Shown: positions 22,938-32,083 of the stretch, piece by piece
Layout of the letters: each line of letters begins with the position of its first letter
Numbering within the stretch: the stretch's first letter is position 1
Assembly (NCBI GenBank): GCA_965219175.1
Contig: CBDCNI010000001.1
Location: 2,480,001-2,544,000, forward strand
Length of the DNA: 64,000 bases
Reading direction: 5' to 3'
From: JBBPZK01 sp965219175
GTDB taxonomy: Bacteria; Actinomycetota; Rubrobacteria; Rubrobacterales; Rubrobacteraceae
The notes under the pieces: model-generated
What the model was told of the DNA's origin: nothing
The model's input: the letters and a program-made list of their open reading frames with translations, nothing else
The model's database searches: none
Program-made: the position numbers and the translations under genes

Positions 22938-24308
22938 CTACACCATCAGCATCACGGGGTTCTCCAGCACGCGCTGGACTTCGGCCATATAGACTGCCCC
23001 GTCGCGGCCGTTTGCGATGCGGTGGTCGGCAGAGAGGGTGAGCTTCATCATGCTCGCCGGGACGACCTCGTCATTCTCGTCGTAGCTCGGACGCTTGACG
23101 ATGCTGCTGACTGCGATAATGGCGGCCTGTGGCGGGTTGACTATGGCGGTGAAGCTCTCGATACCGAACATGCCCATGTTGGAGACCGTGATCGTCCCGC
23201 CCTGGTACTCATCGGGCTTTAGCTGCCCGTCGCGCGCCCTCTTTGCGAGGTCCTTCGACTCCCGGGAGATGGCGGCGAGGCCTTTGCTCCCGAGGTCCCG
23301 GATGACCGGGGTTATGAGACCGGCGTCCAGCGCGACAGCCATCGCCATGTTCACCTGGCCGTGCAACTCGATACCCTTGCTGGTGTACAGCGCGTTCAGG
23401 TTCGGGTTGTCCCTCAAGGCGACCGCGCACGCCTTCATCACGAAGTCGTTGACGGAGAGTTTGATCCCCTCTTCTTCGAGTTGAGCGTTGAGCTGCTTGC
23501 GAAGCGCCATCGCCGCGTCCATCCTGACCTCGACCGTGGCGTAGAAGTGCGGGATGTGCTGCTTCGCCTCCGTCATCCGCTCGCCGATGACCCGCTGCAT
23601 CCGGGTCGGCTCCATTAGCTGCGTACCCGGCGCCTCCGTAGGCTCCGGCAGGCTTGCCGGTTGGAAACCCTGCTGCGACGCCTGCTCCTCCTGCGCCTCG
23701 GGCTGCGCCTGCGCTTCCTCTCCGTCTCCCTCCGCCTGGCCGTCTCTCTGGGCGCCGCCGTTCTCCATCGCCGCCCGGACGTCCCGCTCAACGATGCGTC
23801 CCGCTGGTCCCGAACCTTCCACCTTCGAGAGGTCCATGTCGTTCTCGGAAGCGAGCCGCCGGACTATCGGCGACGCCCGGAAGTTGCCGTTCGCCTGGGG
23901 TTGCCCGTCTCCACCGCCATTCTCGGACGGCTGCTCTTCTTCTCCGGCCTCCTCTTCTTCCTCGGTTTCGGTGGCGGTAGCCTGGCCTCCACCGCCTTCC
24001 TCCTCCGAGCCCTCTTCCTCTTCTGACTCGGCTTCTTCGCCTCCGCCGCCGCTTCGCTCGGGGACGTCTTCGCCTTCGCCCTGGACGAAGGCTATGGCCT
24101 CACCGACCGGGATGTCCTGTCCTTCGCTGGCATACAGCTCGGCAAGCGTGCCGGAGTCTTCGGCTTCGAGTTCCATCGTGACCTTGTCGGTCTCGATCTC
24201 CGCGATGGCGTCCCCTTCGGAGACGTCGTCGCCTTCACTCTTGAGCCACTTGAGGAGGGTACCCTCCTCCATCGCGTCACCCATCTTGGGCATGATCACT
24301 TCGGGCAT
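22938..24308 (-). CDS. pdhC: Dihydrolipoamide acyltransferase, E2 component of a 2-oxoacid dehydrogenase
   Basis: 456 residues: a lipoyl domain (about 1-78, lipoyl Lys in IETDKVTME), a long Glu/Gly-rich linker (about 80-135), the peripheral-subunit-binding domain (about 140-180, ASPIVRRLASEN...GSGPAGRIVERDV), a second linker, and the catalytic domain (about 225-456). The active-site His is in LSADHRIANGRDGA. It transfers the acyl group from lipoate to CoA at the core of the complex. The linkers are acidic rather than the usual Ala/Pro type. It is the last gene of the E1alpha-E1beta-E2 operon; an E3 gene is not present. Confidence 0.92.
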   Translation of the reverse strand: MPEVIMPKMGDAMEEGTLLKWLKSEGDDVSEGDAIAEIETDKVTMELEAEDSGTLAELYASEGQDIPVGEAIAFVQGEGEDVPERSGGGGEEAESEEEEGSEEEGGGGQATATETEEEEEAGEEEQPSENGGGDGQPQANGNFRASPIVRRLASENDMDLSKVEGSGPAGRIVERDVRAAMENGGAQRDGQAEGDGEEAQAQPEAQEEQASQQGFQPASLPEPTEAPGTQLMEPTRMQRVIGERMTEAKQHIPHFYATVEVRMDAAMALRKQLNAQLEEEGIKLSVNDFVMKACAVALRDNPNLNALYTSKGIELHGQVNMAMAVALDAGLITPVIRDLGSKGLAAISRESKDLAKRARDGQLKPDEYQGGTITVSNMGMFGIESFTAIVNPPQAAIIAVSSIVKRPSYDENDEVVPASMMKLTLSADHRIANGRDGAVYMAEVQRVLENPVMLMV

Positions 24309-24309
24309 C

Positions 24310-25302
24310 TTACTTCTCCTCCATATACATCACCCGACGGGCCGCATTAGCCACCTGCTTCTCGCTCGGGAAGGCCGCCACCTCCAGGTTCCGGGCATAT
24401 GGCGCCGGAACCTCCGCCCCACTAACCCGCTGAACCGGCGCATCCAGATAGTCGAAAGCCCGGTCCTGGATAATGGCCGCAACTTCGCTCGCCACCCCGA
24501 ACCACCGCCACTGCTCCTGCACCGCGACCGCCCGATGCGTCTTCTCAACCGACTCCACGATGGTGTCCTCGTCGAACGGTCTCAGAGAGCGAAGGTCTAT
24601 CACCTCGGCCTCCACGTCTTCCTCGGCCAATGCGTCGGCGACGCGCAGGCACAGGTTGACTTGCCGACCGTAGGCGATGAGCGTCACGTCACTACCTTCG
24701 CGGGCTATCCGTGCCTTCCCGAAAGGAACCGCATTGTCTCCCTCTTCCACGTCGCCCTTCGTGCCGTACAGGGCGCCGGCTTCGAGGAAGATCACCGGGT
24801 TCGAGTCGCGGATGGCGGTCAGCATCATGCCCTTCACGTCGTTCGGCGTCACGGGAGCGACGACCTTCAGGCCGGGGAAGTGGCCGTAGAAGGACTCCAG
24901 AGAGTGGGTGTGCTGGGCGGAGAGCTGGACGCCGCCGCCGTTTGGGCCTCGTATGACAAGCGGCACCTCTACCTCGCCTCCTGAGAAGTAGCGCACTTTG
25001 GCGGCGTTCTGGATGATCTGGTCCGCCGCCAGGAACGAGAAGTTCCAGGTCATCATCTCGACGACGGGTCTCATTCCCATCATCGCCATCCCGATGGCCG
25101 CCCCGGTAAAACCACCCTCGGAGATCGGGGTGTCCATGATCCTCTTCGGCCCGTACTCGTCGTAGAGACCGTCGGTTATGAGGTGGGTACCGCCATAGAC
25201 GCCGATGTCCTCGCCCATCAGGACGACCGACTCGTCCCGGTCCATCTCCTCGACCATCGCCTCGCGCAGGGCCTCCCGGTAAGTCTTCTCCTCGGCCGCC
25301 AT
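24310..25302 (-). CDS. pdhB: 2-oxoacid dehydrogenase E1 beta subunit
   Basis: 330 residues. The N-terminal MAAEEKTYREALREAMVEEMDRDESVVLMGEDIGVYGG and DTPISEGGFTGAAIGMAMMGMRPVVE blocks, with the Glu that contacts the thiamine ring, define the transketolase-like E1 beta chain. The C-terminal domain begins near PFGKARIAREGSDVTLIAYG. With E1 alpha it decarboxylates a 2-oxoacid using thiamine diphosphate. The substrate may be pyruvate, acetoin or a branched-chain acid; sequence alone does not separate them. Its ATG directly follows the stop of E1 alpha (TAAATG). Confidence 0.93.
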   Translation of the reverse strand: MAAEEKTYREALREAMVEEMDRDESVVLMGEDIGVYGGTHLITDGLYDEYGPKRIMDTPISEGGFTGAAIGMAMMGMRPVVEMMTWNFSFLAADQIIQNAAKVRYFSGGEVEVPLVIRGPNGGGVQLSAQHTHSLESFYGHFPGLKVVAPVTPNDVKGMMLTAIRDSNPVIFLEAGALYGTKGDVEEGDNAVPFGKARIAREGSDVTLIAYGRQVNLCLRVADALAEEDVEAEVIDLRSLRPFDEDTIVESVEKTHRAVAVQEQWRWFGVASEVAAIIQDRAFDYLDAPVQRVSGAEVPAPYARNLEVAAFPSEKQVANAARRVMYMEEK

Positions 25303-26337
25303 TTAGCTCTCCCCCATGTACTCGTCTTCGCCGGAGTAGACGTTCGTGTAAAGTTCCTCCTCGGGCGGCTGATCGCTCTCGTCAGCGAACTTCACGGCTT
25401 CGTCGATCTGCTCTTTTGCCTCGCCTTTTATCTCTTCCAGCTTGTCTTCGTCTAGGGCATCGGAGTCGAGTAGCTTCTGTTCGAGAAGCCCGATCGGGTC
25501 CCGCTCTCGCCACTCGTTGACCTCTTCCTTGTCGCGATACTTCTCCATGAAGTCGGCCGCGCCGTGGGGAGCCGTCCTGTAAGTGATAGCCTCGATCGCA
25601 TACGGCGTCCCGCTCTCCCGTACCTGCTCCGTCGCCCGCTCGGCGCATTCCAGAACGGCTTCGAGGTCCATACCGTCTACCTTCTCGTTCTCTATGCCGT
25701 ATGAGTTGAATTTGGCCGCGAGATCCGTCATGGCGGTGGTCCGCTCGACTGACGTACCCATCCCGTACTGGTTGTTCTCCACGATAAAGACGACCGGACA
25801 CATACCATCCTTGCCCCAGAGCCCGGCCAGGTTAGCCGCCTCGTGGAAGGCTCCCTGGCTCATCGAGCCGTCGCCCAAAAAGAGCTGGCAGATGTGGTCC
25901 GTCTCCTGGTAGCGCATCGAGTAGCCTATGCCGACCCCGAGCGGGATGTGGCCGCCGACGATGCCGTAGCCGCCCATCAGGCCCCGCTCCACGTCGAAGA
26001 GGTGCATCGAACCGCCCTTGCCCCCGACGAGGCCGGTCCCCTTGCCGTATAGCTCGGCCATCACCTCTTTCGGGTCCGCGCCCAGCAGTAGGGCGTGGGG
26101 ATGGTCGCGGTAGGCGGTGATGACCTTATCGCCCTCCTGGTAAGCATCGAGGAACCCGACGGCGACCGCTTCCTCACCGATATAGACGTGCAGGTATCCG
26201 CCGATCTTACCCTGCCGGAAACCCTTCTGGCACGCCTCCTCGAAGGTGCGCACGAGCACCATCTTGCGATACAGGTCTACCAGTCGCTCCGAACTGGTGG
26301 CTACCCCACCCTCGCTCCGCTCGTTCTCAGCCGTCAT
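25303..26337 (-). CDS. pdhA: 2-oxoacid dehydrogenase E1 alpha subunit
   Basis: 344 residues from ATG 26337, chosen because AGGGG lies seven bases upstream; the open frame offers 11 more codons. The thiamine-diphosphate motif is LGDGSMSQGAFHEAANLAG...VVFIVENNQYGMGTS (GDG...NN). GKGGSMHLFD and YRDHPHALLLGADP are typical of the pyruvate/acetoin type (PdhA/AcoA), as is the length. It is the first gene of the operon. The upstream 140 bases are AT-rich enough for a promoter, but I could not settle on one. The complex works in the cytoplasm and needs a lipoamide dehydrogenase encoded elsewhere. Confidence 0.92.
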   Translation of the reverse strand: MTAENERSEGGVATSSERLVDLYRKMVLVRTFEEACQKGFRQGKIGGYLHVYIGEEAVAVGFLDAYQEGDKVITAYRDHPHALLLGADPKEVMAELYGKGTGLVGGKGGSMHLFDVERGLMGGYGIVGGHIPLGVGIGYSMRYQETDHICQLFLGDGSMSQGAFHEAANLAGLWGKDGMCPVVFIVENNQYGMGTSVERTTAMTDLAAKFNSYGIENEKVDGMDLEAVLECAERATEQVRESGTPYAIEAITYRTAPHGAADFMEKYRDKEEVNEWRERDPIGLLEQKLLDSDALDEDKLEEIKGEAKEQIDEAVKFADESDQPPEEELYTNVYSGEDEYMGES

Positions 26338-26509
26338 GAATTTCCCCTTCTCTCCAACTACCCATACCAATAACTACCCGGCTCACAGAATACCAGAACT
26401 CTTTCTCTACAAGCGCATCCCCTATATCTGGCATAGACGAATTCTATGATGGATCCACCGAACCTACCAGCCAAGCTCCAGCGCTTTAGCTTGTTAGGCG
26501 AAATCTGCT

Positions 26510-26959
26510 CTACGGAGTATTGCCGTTATCTTCTTCGAGAACTTGGAAATGTTGTTTTTCCTCGCCTGTGCCGCTGTTGGCCGTGACGATGGCCCGTCCC
26601 GGTTTAGCGTCGACCGGAACTCTTACTTTTACGTCGAAAGTGTAATCGGAGTTGGCATCTACTGTGGCAAGGCGCCAGGCATTTTCACCCTGCCGAAAAT
26701 GTACGGGTATGTTCTGGAGGGGCTTGCCCAGATTTTCTCCACAAACACCGGTGGAAAATAGCACTCCACGGAGCCGGAAAGTTTTGGTCGGAGCTGCGCC
26801 CCCCGGTTTCGCTTGTATAGAGGGAGCAGCACAATCAATATAACGCCCGGTCTGGGCGCATCCCGCTGCGACTACGGTGAGGCTAAGGAGAAGAGCCGTC
26901 AATACTGCCCGCAAGTTCCCGCTTATTGTGACGCCCCGATCTATAGGTCTTCCATCCAC
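26510..26959 (-). CDS. Small lipoprotein of unknown function
   Basis: 149 residues. A basic start, a hydrophobic stretch (about 16-32, LRAVLTALLLSLTVVAAG) and the lipobox VAAG-C show a lipid-anchored exported protein. The mature part is a beta-rich domain with an IPVHFRQGENAWRLATVDANSDYTFDVKVRVP pattern, close to an immunoglobulin-like or carboxypeptidase-regulatory-like sandwich. Two extra cysteines (C43, C73) could form a disulfide. It starts inside the last 19 bases of rdgB, so both are cotranscribed. No function is implied by the neighbours. Confidence 0.65.
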   Translation of the reverse strand: MDGRPIDRGVTISGNLRAVLTALLLSLTVVAAGCAQTGRYIDCAAPSIQAKPGGAAPTKTFRLRGVLFSTGVCGENLGKPLQNIPVHFRQGENAWRLATVDANSDYTFDVKVRVPVDAKPGRAIVTANSGTGEEKQHFQVLEEDNGNTP

Positions 26960-27492
26960 TTCCCCGCCGCCCGGAAAGCACGCGCGCGGTGGGAATCTTC
27001 GTGCTTTGCGTCACCCATTTCGGCGTAAGTGAGGTTCCGGCCCTCGGGGATGAAGATTGGGTCCCACCCGAAACCGTTCGAGCCCCGCGCCTCATCCACT
27101 ACCGAACCCCGGACCTCACCCGGAAAGGTACGCACCCGACCATCCGGGTCCGCGACCGCGACCACGCACACGGCCGTGGCGCTCCGGTCTTCCCATTCGT
27201 GAAGCATGCGGAGCAGACCTTCCACACCCGCGCCCGCGAGGAACCACTTCGTAAAAGCTCCGGGAAGTCCGCCCCAAGCCTCGATAACGAGGCCCGAGTC
27301 TTCTACGACGACCAGACGACGCGGCTCACCGAGAGCTTCGCGGGCGGAGAGGGCTTTGGCGGCGGCGACTTCGGCGATGTCCAGGGACTGAATCTCGGGT
27401 ACATCCGGGGCGGCCCGGTTAAGCTCGACGCCGAGTATTCTCGCGGCTTCTCGCGCCTTGTTTTCGTTGGAGGTCACGAAGATCGGTTTCAC
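26941..27492 (-). CDS. rdgB: XTP/dITP diphosphatase (RdgB/HAM1)
   Basis: 183 residues. TSNENKAREAARIL at the N-terminus, VVEDSGLVIEAWGGLPG and the C-terminal GSNGFGWDPIFIPEGRNLTYAEM are all diagnostic. It removes deaminated purine nucleotides (XTP, dITP) from the pool, giving the monophosphate and pyrophosphate. The Ser-His-Arg triplet near the end appears as DSHRARAFR. The start is GTG. The upstream 97 bases to the divergent aminotransferase gene must hold promoters for both directions. Confidence 0.94.
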   Translation of the reverse strand: MKPIFVTSNENKAREAARILGVELNRAAPDVPEIQSLDIAEVAAAKALSAREALGEPRRLVVVEDSGLVIEAWGGLPGAFTKWFLAGAGVEGLLRMLHEWEDRSATAVCVVAVADPDGRVRTFPGEVRGSVVDEARGSNGFGWDPIFIPEGRNLTYAEMGDAKHEDSHRARAFRAAGKWMEDL

Positions 27493-27589
27493 ACTGTCGA
27501 GTCTACAATTGACGCAATCCTTATGATAGGGTTGATTCTGTGTATAGAAGTGACTTCACCATGCCGGAGGATCAGAAAAGGAGCGGGCG

Positions 27590-28912
27590 TTGCCACTCGT
27601 AGACCTCGACAGGTTCGACTTCCTCTACGCAAACAGGGTCAAGGGAATGAAGACCGCCGCCACACGCGACCTGATGTCCACCCTCTCGCGGCCCGGAATT
27701 ATCTCGCTCGCCGGCGGTTTCCCGGATACCAGGGCGTTCGGCGAGGAGGCGTTCCGAGAGATAGCGGGCAACGTCGCGGCCGACTCGGCGCGGGCTTTGC
27801 AGTACGGGCCGACGGCGGGGCTGGAGGAGATTAAAGACGTCATAGTGGACGTTATGGCCGCCGAGGGAACTCCCGCCCGCCAGGAGAGCGTCTTTACAAC
27901 CACCGGCGCCCAGCAGGGCCTGGATCTGGTGGCGCGCGTATTCTTGAACGAGGGCGACGGCATCCTCTGCGAAGGCCCGACCTACGCGGGAGCCTTGAAC
28001 GCCTTCGCCGCTTACAGGCCGCGCATCGCGCACGTGCCGATGGACCGGGCCGGCATGATCCCCTCCGCCGCCCGCGAGATGCTGAATAAGGCCCGAAAGC
28101 AGGGACAGAGCATAAAGTTCATCTACACCGTCCCGAACTTCCAGAACCCGGCCGGGGTGACGCTCGCAGCCGAGCGGAGGCGGGAGCTACTCCAACTCGC
28201 CCGCGAGTTCGACCTGATCGTGGTAGAGGACAACCCCTACGGCATGCTCCGCTTCGAGGGTGAAGCGCTACCGACATTGGCGGCGCTGGAACTAGAGGAG
28301 ACCGGAGACGTTGACCGGGTCGTGTATCTCGGGACGTTCTCGAAAATCTTCGCGCCCGGCGTCAGGCTCGGGTGGGTACACGCCCAGCCGGGGATATTGC
28401 ATAAGATCAACGTCGGCAAACAGGGTGCTGACCTCTGCTCCTCGAACCTTTCCCAAATGATGATCTCCTCCTACTTCCAGAACGCCGACTGGCGGGCTTA
28501 CGTGAAGTGCCTGAACGGCATCTACCGCGAGCGCCGGGACGCGATGCTCGACGCGCTCGCCGAGTTCATGCCGAAGGAGGTCCACTGGACCCACCCGGAG
28601 GGCGGCCTCTTCGTGTGGGCGACGCTCCCCTCGTACCTGGACACGACAGCCATGCTCCCGCTCGCCATCGCCAAGAACGTCGCCTACGTACCCGGTGAAG
28701 GCTTCTACTCCGGGGGCGCTGGGAAGAATTGCATGCGGCTCAACTTCTCGTTCGTCGAGCCGGAGAAGATCCGTCGGGGCATAGAGATCCTTGCGGAGGT
28801 GATCCGGGAGAGGGCGGAACTCCGCACCAACCTGGAACGCGGCGCGCAGAGAACCCCGGAGCGCGACAGCGGGCGGAGCGCGTTCCCCGGTGGCGCCGCC
28901 AGAGAACGCTAG
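27590..28912 (+). CDS. PLP-dependent aminotransferase, LysN / 2-aminoadipate type (fold type I)
   Basis: 440 residues. ISLAGGFPDTRAFGEEAF and LQYGPTAGLEEIKDVI are the opening motifs of the MocR/LysN/KAT II group; the PLP Lys is in YLGTFSKIFAPGVRLGWV, and NFQNPAGVTL and VVEDNPYGMLRF are also typical. Such enzymes act on 2-aminoadipate, branched-chain or aromatic amino acids. No DNA-binding domain is fused. The last ~35 residues are a low-complexity Arg/Glu-rich tail not seen in the family. TTG is the start, with AAAGGAG about 7 bases upstream. The ATP-grasp ligase gene follows after 9 bases. Confidence 0.88.
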   Translation: MPLVDLDRFDFLYANRVKGMKTAATRDLMSTLSRPGIISLAGGFPDTRAFGEEAFREIAGNVAADSARALQYGPTAGLEEIKDVIVDVMAAEGTPARQESVFTTTGAQQGLDLVARVFLNEGDGILCEGPTYAGALNAFAAYRPRIAHVPMDRAGMIPSAAREMLNKARKQGQSIKFIYTVPNFQNPAGVTLAAERRRELLQLAREFDLIVVEDNPYGMLRFEGEALPTLAALELEETGDVDRVVYLGTFSKIFAPGVRLGWVHAQPGILHKINVGKQGADLCSSNLSQMMISSYFQNADWRAYVKCLNGIYRERRDAMLDALAEFMPKEVHWTHPEGGLFVWATLPSYLDTTAMLPLAIAKNVAYVPGEGFYSGGAGKNCMRLNFSFVEPEKIRRGIEILAEVIRERAELRTNLERGAQRTPERDSGRSAFPGGAARER

Positions 28913-28921
28913 GGGGCGGGT

Positions 28922-29878
28922 GTGGCGCGACTGGCGGTCCTCCGCGGCGGACACTCTATGGAGCGGGACGTCTCCATAATTACCGGGCGTCGCGTCCAGC
29001 ACGCCCTCGAACGGCTCGGTCACGAGGTACACGCCCTCGACATCGAAGAAACAACGACGGAAAAGCTCCTCGAACTCGCCCCGGATGCCGCTTTCGTGTG
29101 CCTGCACGGTCCCGGCGGTGAGGACGGCACGGTGCAGGCGTTGCTCGAAACTTTGGGGATACCGTACACCGGCAGCGGTCCTCTCTCCAGCATCCGCTGC
29201 ATGGACAAAGATTACGCCAAGCGCTCGCTCCAGGCGGCGGGCGTCGAGACCCCGCCATTCAGGACCTTTCTCCGGCGGGCGATGAACGAGATGGGAGCGG
29301 CGGCGGCCCTGAAATCGGCGGCGGACTTTCTGGGATATCCGCTGGTCGTGAAGCCCGCTCGGGAGGGTTCGGGATTCGGGCTCACACGGGTCGAGGGGCC
29401 GGACGGTTTGTTGGACGCCGTATACGAGGCGTTCGGCTACGACGCGAAGATCGTACTGGAGCGGTGGGTCGAAGGTACGGAGATAGCCGCCCCGATCCTT
29501 GAGCCCTCAGGAGAAGTCCCGCGAGTGTTGGGACTCGTGGAGATCCGTCCTCGCGAAGGCGCCTACAACTTCGAGGCCAAGTACACCCCCGGCGCAACCG
29601 ATTTCGCCATACCGCCGGAAGTCCCACCCGAAGCCGCCGCCCACGCAGAGGAAGCGTCCCTGAGAGCCTACCGGGCTCTAGGATGCTCCGGCTTCGCGCG
29701 GGTGGACATGATCCTGGAAGACGAGACACCCTGGGTGCTGGACGTAAAGACCATCCCCGGCTTCACCGAGACCTCGACCCTCCCCCTCGCCGCCGAAGCA
29801 GCCGGCACTTCCTTCGAACAACTAGTCGAAACCATCCTGGACGCCGCACTAAGGACAGAAGCCTCGGCGAAGCTGTAA
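28922..29878 (+). CDS. D-alanine-D-alanine ligase-like ATP-grasp protein with altered metal site
   Basis: 318 residues, close to Ddl length. The N-terminal domain has VLRGGHSMERDVSI, keeping the family Glu of GGxSxExxVS. The ATP-grasp part has VVKPAREGSGFGLT and RVDMILEDETPWVLDVKTIPGFTETS. In Ddl the last motif is (E)xNTxPGxT, in which Glu and Asn hold magnesium; here they are Asp 274 and Lys 276. The Ser of the GSS loop is Gly. The fold is safe, the reaction less so: it may be a true Ddl with tolerated changes or a ligase for another pair of substrates. GTG start, cotranscribed with the aminotransferase. Confidence 0.75.
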   Translation: MARLAVLRGGHSMERDVSIITGRRVQHALERLGHEVHALDIEETTTEKLLELAPDAAFVCLHGPGGEDGTVQALLETLGIPYTGSGPLSSIRCMDKDYAKRSLQAAGVETPPFRTFLRRAMNEMGAAAALKSAADFLGYPLVVKPAREGSGFGLTRVEGPDGLLDAVYEAFGYDAKIVLERWVEGTEIAAPILEPSGEVPRVLGLVEIRPREGAYNFEAKYTPGATDFAIPPEVPPEAAAHAEEASLRAYRALGCSGFARVDMILEDETPWVLDVKTIPGFTETSTLPLAAEAAGTSFEQLVETILDAALRTEASAKL

Positions 29879-29914
29879 TATGCATATCATGCTGACTTTG
29901 ATCTCGCGGGCTGT

Positions 29915-29942
29915 TTGCAAAGAGCGTACAGAGTGTTACAAA
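29915..29942 (+). promoter_or_regulatory. Candidate promoter of the membrane glycosyltransferase gene
   Basis: TTGCAA (29915-29920) and TACAAA (29937-29942) are spaced by 16 bases in an AT-richer gap of 160 bases. The start codon is about 90 bases downstream. Hexamer matches are moderate. Confidence 0.3.
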
Positions 29943-30039
29943 ATAACGTCCAGAAAGCTGCGCCTCGCTTTGTAAATTCTAGCTGTCCGCACAAGTACTA
30001 GAGAGGAGTGTCGTCCTGCGTCCTTTTGGGAAGGAACCT

Positions 30040-32070
30040 TTGGTGCCGGGAAGCCGGGTCCATCGTTTCGGATGGTCGTGGCTCGCGGTCGTTCCTCTTA
30101 TTGTGATCCTATCCGTACCGTCGCTTGTATGGTTCGAATACAGATGGGTGGTTACCCAGGACGCAGGAGGATACTTGCTAGCCGGCTGGCACCTCGTCTC
30201 CGGGCAAGGCTACACTTTGATAGACGGAGCCCCGTTCATCAAGCGGGGCCCCATCCTACCCGGCCTGCTCGGCATTTTGACGATCTTTTTGGGCCGGGAC
30301 ACGGAGCTCCTGGTCTGGGCGGTGCGGTTCCTAGCCCTGCTCAACCCATTGTTAGCGTACTTCCTGGTCAAAAGGATTTCTCATCCGGTAGCCGGTCTGG
30401 TCGCCGCAGTACTGGTTACATTACTCAGCTACACCACAATAAACCAGCAAGCGTTCAACATAGACAACGTGCTGCTTACGGTTTACCTGTTGACACTGCT
30501 GGTCCTCTTGGCCGCCATACAAAGAGACACCTTCTCCCTTGCGCTCCTCTCCGGCCTGCTCCTCGGAGTCTCCATACTGACCAAGGAGACCGCGTTCGTG
30601 AACCTACCCCTCGCGCTACTCGCGGTATTGCTATTTGGCTGGAGCCCACGTAGAGCACTCTGGCACTACCTGGGGGTAGCTCTGGTGTGTCTTCCCTGGT
30701 GGATCTGGGTATATATCGTCAGCGAACAAGTGTACATGATGGGCCGTCTGTCCGGCAGGCTACAACTGTCGGCTGCGATAGCGATTCTGGCCCTCATAGT
30801 CCTCGCAACGGGACTGCATGTCTCCGGTGTTTTCGCCCGATTCCTGGCCGGCGAGAACAGGCGCCGGTGGACCGGATGGTCCTTCGTGGTCGCATGGACG
30901 GTGGCGCTTGTTTTCCTACTGCTCAAAGCCGGCGGCCCAGGGTTTACCGATCCTGAATCTACCAACACCTCTTTCGAGGCATTGAGAACATACGCCGCTA
31001 CGAAACTGGCGCCCAACATCGCCGTTTGGCCCCTGCTACCGGTAGCCGCCGGTTACACGGCCTGGAAGGCGATACGAGGCTCCATTTCATGGCGTCTATT
31101 CGCGATCGCTTTGCTCTTTCAGAGCCCGATACTGATTCTAGTCACTGTGGAGGGCTGGAATCAGCGCCAGTTTTTGATCCCGCAAACGCTTCTGCTTTGC
31201 GCCCTGGCCGTGCTCATCGTGGAGGTCTGCGGGTCCGTAGCAAGAGAACTGGGAGGGAGGCGGTTTCCCGATTGGATCAAGGGAGTGGCTGCTATCCTGT
31301 TGGTAATCTACCCTCTGGCGTTCGCCGGAGGGGAAATCCGTAACCTTCTCTATGAACATCCCGCAAAGCCATCTGTCGGAGGGGCGGCGACCTTCCAGGC
31401 GTTCAACATGACCCGTTGGATGTCCGAGAACATACCCGAAGGACAAAGAATAGTAACAGTACCGCTGCAATCGAACTACCTTGCATTCGTGGATGGCGGC
31501 CGGCACGAGTGGAAGCTGCTCGGATCCGACCAGCACCGTTCCTCCAACCCGGCGGTATCTAAGATCGGCGATGCAGAGAACAGTTACAGAGCACCGTCGA
31601 AAACTGTCTGGATCAAAGTTAACAAGAGTTGCAGAACTCTCTCTTACTCCGTGCCGAACATAATGTACCAGACAGGACGTAAAGGCATCGAATTCTTGAT
31701 GATAACGGATTACCCTACCTTTCCTGGCCTCTTGAACTCAGCGTCGGTTCTGACAAGAAGTGGAGCTTTCAAGATGGTCCACCGAAACGGTAAAGCCGCG
31801 AACAACGAAGGGTTCGTGCTGCTAGGGAGCACTGGTAGATCTCCTGAGTCGGTTCCTACCATAATGAGCGTGAGTACCGTGCTTTCCTTGAAGAAATGCG
31901 AGCAGAAGGCGGGCGCCGATTACGAGACGAAGATACGGTCCAGGTTCCCAAACGGAATCGTCCCGGTCCCTGACTCGAACCTTGCCAGGCAGTCCCGCGT
32001 CAGTCCGGCAAAGGAACGTTACGAAAGAGTACGCCGGACGATTAAGAGCATCTACCAGGGAACGAAATAA
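30040..32070 (+). CDS. Multispanning GT-C glycosyltransferase-like membrane protein (GT39/GT83-like)
   Basis: 676 residues. About eleven hydrophobic helices occupy residues 12-435, followed by a ~240-residue soluble domain. The first loop has the acidic motif WVVTQDAGGYLLAGWHLVSG, comparable to the DExxY...A region of PMT/ArnT-type enzymes that use polyprenyl-phosphate sugars. The KETAFVNLPLAL stretch (around residue 190) is also typical. It would transfer a sugar to lipid or protein on the outer face. The start is TTG 30040 or the adjacent GTG 30043, both behind GGAAGGAA. The base composition is visibly less GC-rich than the neighbours, especially in the last third, suggesting later acquisition. 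Confidence 0.75.
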   Translation: MVPGSRVHRFGWSWLAVVPLIVILSVPSLVWFEYRWVVTQDAGGYLLAGWHLVSGQGYTLIDGAPFIKRGPILPGLLGILTIFLGRDTELLVWAVRFLALLNPLLAYFLVKRISHPVAGLVAAVLVTLLSYTTINQQAFNIDNVLLTVYLLTLLVLLAAIQRDTFSLALLSGLLLGVSILTKETAFVNLPLALLAVLLFGWSPRRALWHYLGVALVCLPWWIWVYIVSEQVYMMGRLSGRLQLSAAIAILALIVLATGLHVSGVFARFLAGENRRRWTGWSFVVAWTVALVFLLLKAGGPGFTDPESTNTSFEALRTYAATKLAPNIAVWPLLPVAAGYTAWKAIRGSISWRLFAIALLFQSPILILVTVEGWNQRQFLIPQTLLLCALAVLIVEVCGSVARELGGRRFPDWIKGVAAILLVIYPLAFAGGEIRNLLYEHPAKPSVGGAATFQAFNMTRWMSENIPEGQRIVTVPLQSNYLAFVDGGRHEWKLLGSDQHRSSNPAVSKIGDAENSYRAPSKTVWIKVNKSCRTLSYSVPNIMYQTGRKGIEFLMITDYPTFPGLLNSASVLTRSGAFKMVHRNGKAANNEGFVLLGSTGRSPESVPTIMSVSTVLSLKKCEQKAGADYETKIRSRFPNGIVPVPDSNLARQSRVSPAKERYERVRRTIKSIYQGTK

Positions 32071-32083
32071 GGGGGCGCGGCCG

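Noticed and set aside
23554..24984. Plus-strand frame of 476 codons
   Set aside because: Antisense to pdhC and pdhB; Ser/Pro-rich low-complexity sequence arising from the Glu-rich linkers.
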